This document shows positions 49,367 through 59,106 of a stretch of 64,000 nucleotides of DNA, in pieces. Positions within the stretch are counted from its first letter, which is position 1, and every line of letters begins with the position of its first letter. Source of the DNA: Solen grandis (taxonomy: Eukaryota; Mollusca; Bivalvia; Adapedonta; Solenidae); NCBI GenBank assembly GCA_021229015.1, contig CM037783.1:53270904-53334903 (forward strand), in the 5' to 3' direction. A program made the translations under genes and the position numbers. The notes below the pieces were generated by a model, which worked only from the letters and a program-made list of their open reading frames with translations, did no database searches and had not been told where the DNA came from.

Positions 49367-49624
49367 AGTCCCCTGCCGGTGTTAACACCGGAGGAGACTA
49401 TAGGTTTGCCCTCCGTCTGTCTGTCCCTCTGTTCCGTCCGTCCGTGCGGATGTCCGGAATATGGATCCCGCGATAACTTAAAACCGTTTAAGATAATATT
49501 ATGACAATTGGTATATGAATAGATGGCAGTATAGCGATTCTGCACGTCACTTTGTATATTTTCTTGGAATAAAATTTTGTTTGCTATGGTAACGGAAAAA
49601 TATGCACCACACCGGTAGGGGACT
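49367..49624. mobile_element. Small inverted-repeat element (MITE-like)
   Basis: Starts agtcccctgccggtgt and ends with the imperfect inverse acaccggtaggggact (16 bp, one mismatch). Contains the perfect palindrome ccggtgttaacaccgg at the 5' end and ccgtccgtccgt-like tracts. Begins 17 bp after the donor of exon a. Confidence 0.65.
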
Positions 49625-49899
49625 CATATGTTGCATGCAATACCAGTTACTTGTCTCACATCAGGTACTCGCACCACACAGTATTTTCAAACAACAGTTT
49701 CCTTTCAGTGACAGATTTGATATATATTTACTTTCAGTATTCTTGTATTCCTGTATTCCAGTTTTACTTTCTCAATGACTTAAAGATCTGTTACTTTGAA
49801 AACTATCTAGAATTTAATATATTTGTTTATTTGATAGGGGGTTTAATGCCCCAGCGACAGTACATTAATCTTTTTGAAACTATGCTTGAGACAGATATA

Positions 49900-50000
49900 C
49901 AGTAGAACCTCGTTAATCCGAAGTCATAGGGACCGGGCTGGAAACTTCGAAATAATGATAATTCGGATTAAAAATCCAATGATAAATTTAGGTTTGTGCG
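49900..50000 (+). mobile_element. pogo/Tigger-like terminal fragment
   Basis: After TA, the sequence CAGTAGAACCTCGTTAATCC is the typical pogo/Tigger TIR. 'ttcgaaataatgataattcggatt' (in two parts) follows. No matching second end was found, so it is a truncated copy. Confidence 0.6.
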
Positions 50001-50094
50001 TTATCATTACCGGTGAGTATCGTGAAAATCGCTACGTCGTAAAAACAACTACTGGTGCGTATGGAATGAAAAAAGGATCCTTTACGTAAAAGGG

Positions 50095-50335
50095 TAGTAC
50101 AGATATAGTACAGATATAGTACAGCCACACTGCAGTATCATTCTTTAGACATATACTTATATACCATACCAAGACACAATATCCTGATACGGGGTCAACA
50201 AGTTCTGGAACTTCCTTTATATGCTAAGCGACAAGCAAAGGAGCAATATCAGTACAAACCTTCACAACTTTGGTATGTCGCGACCGGGGATCGAACCCAT
50301 AACCTTCCAATCCCGAGGGGGACGCTCACCGGGGA
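50095..50335 (-). repeat. SINE family A, minus strand
   Basis: On the complement, 'ggttcgatccccggtcgcga' is followed by 'cataccaaag', then '...gcttagcatataaaggaagt...' and '...gatactgcagtgtggctgta...'. Confidence 0.7.
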
Positions 50336-50573
50336 CAGTATTTATTTCTATACTATTTAAATACTTCTTTAAAAGTTATAGAAAACATATATTTATATCA
50401 CTGCAAATGCCATGTCTACGAGCTATAATTGTAAAACAAACAACCACACTAACAAAAAGGTATATTTTAATAAAGATCATTATTCATGTGATGTTGTTTT
50501 TCCATTCGGTGTAAGACTAGGTTTGTTTTATGGCGGTTTTTGATGAATGTTATTATTTTTATTTTTTTTCTAG

Positions 50574-50665
50574 TGAAAGTAGTTTTAGAGCACCTTAATG
50601 TAGCAAATAAAATATGGGAATCATTGTGTTTTATTGAGACAGTTGAACGTGATATTTTGACTAAG
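50574..50665 (+). CDS. Unrecognised gene, exon b
   Basis: After 'attttttttctag', TG completes a codon and the frame reads KVVLEHLNVANKIWESLCFI then ETVERDILTK, up to AAG|gtttga (phase 0). The peptide looks helical with normal amino-acid composition, unlike the surrounding AT-rich chance frames. 92 bases. The family is not recognised. Confidence 0.5.
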
Positions 50666-51135
50666 GTTTGAGATGCTAATGGCATATAATGAAGACGCTA
50701 GAGCTGTTGAAATAATCGTGACCACGGTTTGTAATTAAATATAAATATTTCGTATCGGAAAAATAGCTCGACAATGCTTTTAGAGAGGTACTTTAAACAT
50801 ATTACATCGAAAATGAAGCATACACGTCTCATAAGTATTCTAAAAGAGTTTATAATCTGCTGAAAAATAAATGCTGGATACCTATTATAAAGAATTACAA
50901 AGGTTGTAGCTTCAGAATTCAGTCTTAAACCATTTCTATAATTCCTGATTGAACCATATCTAAATGTATAACTAAGTTAATGGAGGTATCATGGTTTAAG
51001 AATTGGTAAACAAATCTAAAAATCATTTGTGAAAATATTAAATGAAAAAAAAAAAGAAAAAAAAATACCATAAGCTTCATTTAAAAATATATTGTAGAAA
51101 GTAGGACATAGATACAAATATAGATGTTTTTACAG

Positions 51136-51227
51136 GTAAAGTACCACCCAACCTTCAACAATGGTCGTCATATTACTAACATTACCGCGGGGGATGCTGC
51201 ATCTGGTACATGTTTAATGAACCCCAG
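51136..51227 (+). CDS. Unrecognised gene, exon c
   Basis: After 'gatgtttttacag' the exon reads VKYHPTFNNGRHITNITAGD then AASGTCLMNP plus AG, ending CCCAG|gtatta. 92 bases, phase 0 in and phase 2 out. Either of two downstream exons, both beginning with a single G before their codons, completes an Arg codon. Confidence 0.55.
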
Positions 51228-51900
51228 GTATTACATCGTCGAAAACCCACTGTATGTATTCCGTTATCACTTCTATATGTACCGTGGGATTTTTAGCTTG
51301 CAAAACTTCGTTTTCATGAATATTAATCAGCTATTTGCTGACCAATGAAATAACGCATAGTATTTTGAATACTTGTCGTTGGAATTTACAAAAGCAAAAA
51401 TTGACCGCAATATTAACCGCAACGCTTAGGCGAGGAGCGTGACGTTAGCTCTACATGGTAGAACGAAGCTATCTTTCAAAATCCTACGATCATTGGTCAA
51501 ATGATCCCTGCTGTCACCGCGCTGTCTCTGCCACGGATCAAATGTTTAATCAAGAATTCATGAGTTTGAAGTTTTGTTAGCAAAATATCCCACGGTCGAT
51601 TAAGAAGCAAAGCGTATTGAGCGAACGTGGGTTTTCCCACAATGCAGGTAACACTGTCCTATAACACCTGCTTCTGTATCTATGTTTAACTCCACTGATA
51701 ATAGATCGTCTACGGTTTTTCTGGTATTATATCTATCAATTAGATGTAGTTAACTAAATATAAAGCAGATATACTTTAACAGATTCCAGCCGCCACAAAA
51801 ATATCATTTTTATGTTTTTGAAAGAACACTTTTTCAAAATGCATTTTTTCACTGTTGATATTTCTTTACATTTGACATATCTTTAATTACCTTTCCTTAG

Positions 51901-51997
51901 GGTGATGCTTAAAAAGCGAGTTTCTGATGAATCAATCACATATCCATTAAATCCTGAAGATTATGATGCACTTGTTAGCTCATCTTTGTCGGAATAG
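51901..51997 (+). CDS. Unrecognised gene, possible alternative terminal exon d1
   Basis: After 'acctttccttag', G completes an Arg codon with exon c. The frame reads VMLKKRVSDESITYPLNPED then YDALVSSSLSE and TAG. An AATAAA lies about 300 bp downstream (near 52293). It competes with exon d2 at 54462, which has the same phase. Confidence 0.4.
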
Positions 51998-52499
51998 GTC
52001 GTTCATCCATCGTCAGTACTTTGTTTACACCCTAACACGTAAATAACATAAACCTAAAGCAGTGTTTGAGACGATGTCTGTAGCCAAAATCTCCTTAGTG
52101 CAATTGTGTCTGAATTTAGACTTTAAGCCAGGAATTATAGCCTTTGAACATCAAGCTCAATTTGTTGACACTGCAGTTGTTTTCATGGTTAGTATCTCAG
52201 CAAATTGATATAGTACTTTTGCAGTTTGTACATCAGTCAGTCAGTGTTTTTAAGTATGTTTGTGTGTATGACTGTCTGTATAAATAGGCAGAAGAGAATA
52301 AATGCGGGTACTTTGGTAGTTTCATATTTTTTCAAAGGTAATATTTATTTATTGGAGGAGGATCCAGCTTACTTAGAAAATTAGGCTTTGCATTTGTTCC
52401 ATCTTACAAATGTAAATTTCTTGAAGAAAAGTATAAAACAGCAGTGAATTTTGACTATTCTTCGGAAGAATTTACATCAGCAATAAAATACATATCTCT

Positions 52500-54035
52500 C
52501 TTTCCCTCTCTCTCGTACGTTTTTAGCTCACCTGAGCAAAGCTCAGGGTGAGCTATTGTGATCCCGTGAGTGTCCGTCGTCCGTCGTGCGGTGTGCGTCG
52601 TGCGTCGTCAACAATTTAGTGTTTACACTATATCACCTTCATTTCTTAAGCAATCATCTTCAAACTTCATGACAATGTTTATGGCCATTATGTCTCGATT
52701 GAGTTTGATTATGGCTGAGATCGGTCGATTAGGTCAGGAGTTATGCCCCTTTCAATATAAAAAATGCCCAATTTTACTTTGTTTACACTCTAGCAACTTC
52801 ATCTTTTAAGCAATCATCTTCAAACTTTATGACAATGTTTATGACCATAATGTCTCGATTGAGTTCGATTAAAGCTGAGATTGGTTGATTAGGTCGGAGT
52901 TATGCCCCTTTTAATATCAAAATATGCCAGATTTTACTTTGTTTACACTCTAGCATCTTCATTTTTTTAAACAATCATTTTTAAACTTTAAGACAATGTT
53001 TATGACAATAATCTCGCAATCTGGTTCAATTATAACTGATATTGACTGGTTAATTTAGGAGTTATTCCCCTTTCACTATAAAGCCAGATATCACTTTGTT
53101 TGCACTCTAGCATCTTTATTTCTTAAGCAACCATCTTTATCAGGTGAGCGATTAAGGGCCATCTTGGCCCTCTTATTTAAATGAGTAACAGTCAGCGGAA
53201 ATCTGACTTCCTTTCCTTTTTATTTAAGAAGCACAGTTAGTGTCAGTTACTAAATATTTTCAGCTTCCCTCTCTCTCGTACGTTTTTAGCTCACCTGAGC
53301 AAAGCCCAGGGTGAGCTATTGTGATCTCGTGACTGTCCGTCGTCCGTCGTGCGGTGTGCGTCGTGCGTCGTCAACAATTTAGTGTTTACACTATATCACC
53401 TTCATTTCTTAAGCAATCATCTTCAAACTTCATGACAATGTTTATGGCCATTATGTCTCAATTGAATTTGATTATGGCTGAGATCGGTCAATTAGGTCAG
53501 GAGTTATGCCCCTTTCAATATAAAAAATGCCCAATTTTACCTTGGTTTACACTCTAGCAACTTCATCTTTTAAGCAATCATCTTCAAACTTTATGACAAT
53601 GTTTATGACCATAATGTCTCGATTGAGTTCGATTAAAGCTGAGATTGGTTGATTAGGTCAGGAGTTATGTCCCTTTTAATATCAAAATATGCCAGATTTT
53701 ACTTTGTTTACACTCTAGCATCTTCATTTTTTTTAAACAATCATTTTTAAACTTTAAGACAATGTTTATGACAATAATCTCGCAATCTGGTTAATTATAA
53801 CTGATATTGACTGGTTAATTTAGGAGTTATTCCCCTTTCACTATAAAAAAGCCAGATATCACTTCGTTTGCACTCTAGCATCTTTATTTCTTAATCAACC
53901 ATCTTTATCAGGTGAATGATTAAGGGCCATCTTGGCCCTCTTGTTTAAATGAGTAACAGTCAGCGGAAATCTGACTTCCTTTCCTTTTTATTTAAGAAGC
54001 ACAGTTAGTGTCAGTTACTAAATATTTTCAGCATA
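52500..54035 (+). repeat. Tandem pair (~765-bp unit) of an 'agctcacctgagc' repeat element
   Basis: Each unit has 'ccctctctctcgtacgtttt', then 'agctcacctgagcaaagc', a (cgtcgtc)-rich stretch, and three diverged internal blocks of about 140 bp ('caatcatcttcaaacttcat' and similar). It ends in 'atcaggtgagcgattaaggg' and 'ccatcttggccctcttg'. The flanking 'cagcggaaatctgacttcct' is duplicated too, so the pair arose by tandem duplication. The family is typical of mollusc genomes. Confidence 0.8.
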
Positions 54036-54461
54036 CCTCACTTACTAAATGTGCATATGCCTAGGGTTTTTACTCTTTACTTTTTTAATTAAGTCAAGGT
54101 TGTGAAAAGGGGTATAAGTAGCATTTCACGTTAGCTCCAGTTGTTATAGTCTGATATTTGAAACTAAAATTAACTACAAGTATTATGAGTATTGAAAAAA
54201 GATTACATTAAAACAGGATAAGTCGAGTTGAGAGAGAAAAATGAAAAAGCAAAAGAACAGACATCATCAGCTTAGATATTGTTTATGAATGTGTTTTCAT
54301 TTGCATTTTACCATGTACAATCACATTTCCCATAGTCCCATAGATGGCTTCATGCAATATGAGATATCTATACATATTTTTATCTGTAATTTCTTTGTAT
54401 TTCATATCTCTATTAATGCTTGCGATACCCCTGAATGTTATATATGGTTGTATGTTTCAAG

Positions 54462-54585
54462 GAGTGGGTACAATGGTCACGTTGACAGCCTGGCCCCAGC
54501 AGTCATGGAGCTGGCTAAATTGGAGAAGAGGGCTCAAAGCTCCTTCACAGAGCTCAAGTACAAGAAGAAATTTGCTACACGCTAA
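54462..54585 (+). CDS. Unrecognised gene, terminal exon d2
   Basis: After 'gtatgtttcaag', G completes an Arg codon with exon c. The frame reads SGYNGHVDSLAPAVMELAKL then EKRAQSSFTELKYKKKFATR and TAA (54583-54585). An AATAAA (about 54600) follows within 20 bases of the stop, giving a very short 3' UTR. Basic, helical C-terminus; family not recognised. The Polinton is inserted about 200 bp downstream. Confidence 0.55.
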
Positions 54586-54786
54586 CTGTTCTCGTGAGAA
54601 ATAAAAGAACAGAACTTCACGAAAATGTCCCTTCAAGCATTTATTTTTCTGGCAAGTGATAATTATGTTTTGCTGCGTATGCATTGAATATGAAATAAGA
54701 TGTCATATCGTTGGAATTAACATCTCTTTATGATATTCTTGGGAGTTGCTGTACAGGATTTGAAACAAATGTTGTTGTTTTTTATA

Positions 54787-54792
54787 TGCGGT
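54787..54792. repeat. Polinton target-site duplication, left (TGCGGT)
   Basis: A perfect 6-bp direct repeat with 62825-62830, immediately outside the inverted repeats. Six base pairs is the standard duplication made by Polinton/Maverick integration. Confidence 0.9.
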
Positions 54793-54822
54793 AGTAGTAT
54801 AGGGGTCGGTTTAGCGTCAAGA

Positions 54823-54885
54823 CTGCGCATGCGCAGGAGTGACGTCATCAAGATTTTTTTGCGCATGTGCGGCGGCCATCTTGGT
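54823..54885. promoter_or_regulatory. Cluster of NRF-1-, CRE- and YY1-like sites at left Polinton tip
   Basis: ctgcgcatgcgcag (54823-54836) is an NRF-1-type palindrome, tgacgtca (54840-54847) a perfect CRE, and ggcggccatcttgg (54871-54884) holds a YY1-like core. All lie within 100 bp of the element end and are mirrored on the right. Motifs seen; function inferred. Confidence 0.5.
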
Positions 54886-54889
54886 TTCT

Positions 54890-55040
54890 ATATTTAGAAT
54901 GACATCATCGGTCTATATTTAGAATGACATCATCGGTCTAATTTTAGAATGACATCATCGGTCTAATTTTAGAATGACATCAACGGTCTATTTTTAGAAT
55001 GACAATCTAATTTTAGAATGACATCATTGATCTATATTTA
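54890..55040. repeat. 25-bp subterminal tandem repeat in left TIR
   Basis: About six units of the type tttagaatgacatcatcggt; the right arm has about three (62655-62730). Confidence 0.85.
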
Positions 55041-57741
55041 GATTACAGGATATGTATATTACGCATGCGTATACAGAGGTGACCTGTATACTCGATCTAA
55101 GATCTACTCGCGGAAATTGAGGGTCACTTCCATTCGATCTCAGACAATGATATATTAATAATAGATATATCAATAATAATAATAAAATAACAATAATAAA
55201 AATAATAATCATATCTGGTACATTTTAACAGAAAATAAGGTGTTAATTGATATATCAGGTCTAAATACTTAAACGCTCACATTTTCGATGTTGACTCCTC
55301 GGCGTCCTTTCCTCAAATGAGACTCTAGGAAGACGCGCATGCGTCGGCAATTTTTAGAAATGACATTTCACAACTTCCCAGGCCACCTGCGTTAACAATA
55401 GAGGGTCTATTTTTAGCGATATAACAATAGCGGTATTGATTTAGGGACGGAAACGCGAACAATGGCCTATACGAGTGTCAAAACTTAATCCCTTTAAAGT
55501 CGCCCATGTGTCTGGCGTGTGTTGATTTAGGGACGGAAACGCGAACAATGAGGTATTCAACTGTCAAAAGTTAATCCCTTTAAAGTTGCCCAAGTGTCTG
55601 GCGTGTGTTGATTAGGACGGAGCGAACATAGCTTTTGTTAGGCACTATTGGTGAGTCTATTGTATTTAGCGGATTGAAAATTCAACCAATCAGGAATCTT
55701 GTTTTTCAACCAATCAGGAACGAGTCCTCGACCAATCAAATCGCAGCATATATTTGACCAATCAAATGGCGTTTATTAATTAAATTAAGTCGTTTTGAAT
55801 GTTTTGAATTTTATTTATTTTAAGATATTGCCAAAAGAATTTTTAATGAGATGAGAACATATATGAAAAGTAATGTAAATATTATAAAGTTCATAAAATT
55901 CAAATCACACACACACACACACACACTAAAAACACTTCCATTCGATCTCAGACCTTGGTATTCGTTTAATAAACAACAACAAATAATAATAACAATAATA
56001 ATAATAATAATAATAATAAAAATTATATAAATAAAACCTCTAGAACATTCATAGGATGATAAAATATATCAACTAGGCTTACTTTAACGATGTAAACTCT
56101 TCGGCGTCCTTTGCTCAAATGAGACAAGAGCTCAGCGACAGCTATTTTTAGACATTACATTTCACAACTTCCCAGGCCACCTACGTTAACAATAGAGGGT
56201 CTATTTTTAGCGATAGAACAATAACGATGTTGATTTAGGGACGGAAACGCGAACAATGAAGTATTCAACTGTCAAAAGTTAATCCCTTTAAAGTTGCCCA
56301 AGTGTCTGGCGTGTGTTGATTCAAGGACGGATGTGCGAACATTAGCTTTTGTTAGGCACTATTGGTGAGTCTATTGTATTTAGCGGATCGAAAATTCAAC
56401 CAATCAGGAGTCTTGTTTTTCAACCAATCAGGAACGAGTCCTCGACCAATCAAATGTCAGCCTTTTATGACCAATCGAATTACGTGTTCAAAACGAGGCT
56501 CAGGTCTGTTTCACGTGTTAAGGTAAGTTTTCAGAAATTACAGGTGAATGTAGCATAAAATATAATTCTAATACATAAAGTGAACTTTTTTTTAAAAAAA
56601 ACCCAGCTATTTAATAAGTATTTCAGATTTTTCCCAGCCTTTCTTGTACAGATAAATCAATTGACATAATATAATGAAAATAATTTAGATATTCCCAATA
56701 ATAATAATAGGAATCTACTGAAAATACCATCATTTTAGCGTCTGATCGCATTGATGAAAAATCAACTTACCAAATTGTTAACTTTCAAATTAAATCTTTC
56801 AGTCACCATTCTAATTTATATTATGTTGCTTTTTAGTATATTTTCTGCATGAAAGCATTGATGAAAAATCAACTTACCAAATTGGTAACTTCCAAATCCA
56901 ACCTTCCAGTCACAATTCCAATATATATATGTTGCTTCTTAGTATCTTTTCTGCGCTAGAGTGGACAAGATCTTACAGGTTTATACATGATTTCGACTCC
57001 TTGTAAGGGCCCAGTACCATTTATACGTCAATATTGGTTGACTTGAGATCGGATTAAGATAGCCCTACAAAGGGAGCTGACCAATGTTTACGTTAATCCT
57101 TAGCTTTACCTAGGTAACGGATTAAATATCTCCTAGTTGCACGACTTTTAGAGGGAGTTAGAATAAGGGTTATAAAGCGATGTAGGTATCTATATATTCT
57201 GTTAAACTACGAATATTTGTAAGTGTAATACTTCAAAATAATCGGAATTCTTTAAACTTTAAAATGTTCATATTTTCTATATTGGTTGAAACAACAACAA
57301 AATAATAAAAGAGCTTAAATCAGTTTTTCCTGTCTAGTGCAACCGTTTACGATATCGATTTTCACAATTTTTATATCAATTGATAGATTTATCAAAATAC
57401 TTCAAAATAAACCCTATGTTCTCGATTCGATTTTCAACCGTTTTAATTTTTTAATTTCTAAAAGATCGTGTTTCACATACCGTTGGAAAGGTCTCGTCAT
57501 GCCGATTTCAAAAATGTATACTTTTATAGGGTTATCTTTATTCGTTCGCGAGATATAAGCGTTTGAAAAATGTCACGTGACCGGAAAATGGCGTCAAATA
57601 TTCTCCACAAAATATATTTAAGGCTATATCTCAGTCATTTCTTGACCGATTTGCGTGATCTTGGTATAGATAGAAAGGTCTCACTTCAAGCTATGTTTTG
57701 AATTCAATGAACCGGAAGTGTATTGGTGGTATAACCGGAGA

Positions 57742-57761
57742 TGACGTCATCACATATAAAA
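57742..57761 (+). promoter_or_regulatory. CRE + TATA promoter facing the core, left TIR
   Basis: tgacgtca (57742-57749), five bases, then tataaaa (57755-57761), pointing rightward into the core. On this side it would give transcripts antisense to the core genes. Confidence 0.4.
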
Positions 57762-58046
57762 TCTCTCTTCATAGACAACCGTCTGACTCGTTATTGGTCG
57801 TTCTCTCTCTCTCTTATACATACTAGATTCGGTGGATATGAAACACCCCCTCCTCCTCTCCCTCCCTCCTCCTCCTCCTCCTCTCCCTCCTCCTCCCTCC
57901 TCTCCATCCTCCTCCTCCTCTTCCTCCTCCCTCCTCCTCTCCTCCTCCTCCCTCCTCCTTCTCCTCCTCTTCCTCCTCCTTCTCCTCCTCTCCCTCCTCC
58001 TCCCTCCTTCCCTCGAAATATTGTTATAATATGTGACATTATATCG

Positions 58047-58047
<1 letters not shown>

Positions 58048-58083
<36 letters not shown>

Positions 58084-58084
58084 A
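58048..58084. repeat. (TC)n tract at left core edge
   Basis: Pyrimidine repeat just outside the left TIR, downstream of the protease stop, followed by a plus-strand aataaag. Nothing else is seen between the TIR and the protease stop. Confidence 0.8.
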
Positions 58085-58156
58085 ATAAAGATAAGAAAAA
58101 CAAGTAATACTTTTGTTCATTTTATTTTCATATAAATATTCGACATACAAACACAT

Positions 58157-58579
58157 TTACAATATAGTTTCAAGCAATTTAGAGACAAGTTTGTCATTAT
58201 ATGGCTTATTATTCACGTCAAAAGGCTTTACAATATCTTTCATTGATCTTTTGGCAAATCTATTAAGCACATTATACACGCAATATAGCCCACACACATC
58301 TGAGTCACTGTCTTGTATTTGACTACAGTTCATAAAATAGGGCATTTTTAAACGTTTTTCAAAGTCCACTTGGTAAAATTCTGGATTACGTCCTAGAGAG
58401 TCGAAGAATTCGTCCGGTCCCCTTCGCGGGAAATAGAAAACCACCCAATGTTGTCCACGTTCTCCTGTTTTAATCGTATTCGAAATAACAAAATTTCCTC
58501 TTTTTATTTCAACTTCATCGGCAAAATGCACACTCACTGGATATCCTTTCAGTAATTGTTCGAGCTCGATATTGTTCAT
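58157..58579 (-). CDS. PRO: Adenain-like cysteine protease of the Polinton
   Basis: 140 residues from the ATG at 58579; the frame stays open further upstream but without an ATG. Family: Ulp1/adenovirus protease-type cysteine proteases found in Polintons, which process virion proteins. Visible catalytic set: His44 in GQHWVVFYF, Asp60 in FFDSLG, Gln89 and Cys96 in QIQDSDSDVCGLYC. The Gln-to-Cys spacing of seven is as in adenain. Slightly short for the family but complete over the catalytic core. It is the last gene of the minus-strand cluster; its ATG follows the TAA of the 112-residue ORF by five bases, suggesting one transcript. No capsid genes remain in the element to provide a substrate. 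Confidence 0.85.
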   Translation of the reverse strand: MNNIELEQLLKGYPVSVHFADEVEIKRGNFVISNTIKTGERGQHWVVFYFPRRGPDEFFDSLGRNPEFYQVDFEKRLKMPYFMNCSQIQDSDSDVCGLYCVYNVLNRFAKRSMKDIVKPFDVNNKPYNDKLVSKLLETIL

Positions 58580-58584
58580 CGTTT

Positions 58585-58923
58585 TTAGTATTTGGTTTTT
58601 CTCCAATCCTTCAGATAGTTCTTTGGTCTTTCATACGGTTTTTTCTTTTTAGGAGAATCGCGTGCTCGTTCTAGTTTGGACTTTGCTATTTCAATGGCTT
58701 GTGCCACGGGCGTCACTTGATTTACAGTGGGATTTTCTTTTTGTTTGTTCATTTCGTCTATTTGTCTATTAAATCTACCGCTCCCTATAAAATATCGTCC
58801 AAGGTGGTCGGGTTGAACGTACCCGTCCCTCAAATCCTTCAAGTGTTGATACAACACCTCGGGGTCAGGGTTATAAGGAACCCATTTTTGTTGTTGCGCA
58901 TCATATACTTCTATTGAGCCCAT
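58585..58923 (-). CDS. Polinton core protein, 112 residues, function unknown
   Basis: Starts at ATG 58923 (MGSIEVYDAQQQKWVPYNPD), although the frame is open further upstream from a TTG. Two parts: an N-terminal region with aromatic and basic residues (LYQHLKDLRDGYVQPDHLGR, YFIGSGRF) and a lysine/arginine-rich C-terminal tail (SPKKKKPYERPKNYLKDWRK) that could bind nucleic acid. Small unassigned ORFs next to the protease are usual in Polintons. The 18-bp motif shared with the ATPase gene lies 26 bp upstream of this ATG. No family named. Confidence 0.7.
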   Translation of the reverse strand: MGSIEVYDAQQQKWVPYNPDPEVLYQHLKDLRDGYVQPDHLGRYFIGSGRFNRQIDEMNKQKENPTVNQVTPVAQAIEIAKSKLERARDSPKKKKPYERPKNYLKDWRKTKY

Positions 58924-58946
58924 GATTTTATTTAGTTTCAAACAGA

Positions 58947-58964
58947 TATTCGCTTATTCTTACA
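58947..58964 (-). promoter_or_regulatory. Shared upstream motif, copy before the 112-residue ORF
   Basis: On the minus strand tgtaagaataagcgaata. It matches 17 of 18 bases of the copy before the ATPase gene and sits 26 bp before the ATG. A promoter or RNA element is inferred from its recurrence and position. Confidence 0.5.
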
Positions 58965-59106
58965 CATTCTCCTGATTACTTTCGCTGTATTTTTGCTCTT
59001 CTTCAGTTTCGTCATCACTTTCATTTGTCACGTGATTAGGCCATATTTCTGTAAAAAGATCTTTTCTTAGTTTTACTGCTTGCCGTATTGAATCGGGGAA
59101 ATTCAT
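58960..59106 (-). CDS. Small acidic Polinton ORF (48 residues)
   Basis: ATG at 59106 overlaps the TGA of the ATPase gene (ATGA overlap); an in-frame ATG at 59121 would add five residues. It reads MNFPDSIRQAVKLRKDLFTE, then an acidic tail (NESDDETEEEQKYSESNQEN), ending TAA at 58960-58962. The tight overlap with the upstream gene, and a stop falling right at the shared motif of the next gene, argue that it is a real coding unit. No family recognised. Confidence 0.5.
   Translation of the reverse strand: MNFPDSIRQAVKLRKDLFTEIWPNHVTNESDDETEEEQKYSESNQENV

Larger units (their letters stand above)
54793..58024. repeat. Polinton left terminal inverted repeat (3.2 kb)
   Basis: Pairs with 60353-62824. 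It is longer than the right arm because it holds an internal tandem duplication: the stretch 'cgtcctttcctcaaatgaga...gtctggcgtgtgttgatt...ccaatcaggaa' occurs at about 55280-55760 and again at about 56090-56480, plus a (CA)n and (ATA)n tract between. The inner end is a roughly 170-bp CTC/CTT pyrimidine tract (57845-58016). Frames within it have no motifs and are mirrored in the right arm. Confidence 0.9.

Noticed and set aside
52071..52215. Short ORF starting MSVAKISL after alternative terminal exon d1
   Set aside because: Falls in the presumed 3' UTR, has no splice support and no recognisable motif.
56349..56558. 69-residue ORF present in both Polinton TIRs
   Set aside because: Identical because the arms are inverted copies; no motif or start context. 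Only its duplication makes it look conserved.
57337..57558. 73-residue ORF in the left TIR with a counterpart in the right
   Set aside because: The two arms differ by indels that shift this frame, so it is not maintained as coding.
57741..58085. Ser/Pro/Leu-rich ORFs in the left TIR (and Glu/Gly/Arg-rich on the other strand)
   Set aside because: Created by the CTC/CTT pyrimidine tract; mirrored with different lengths in the right TIR.
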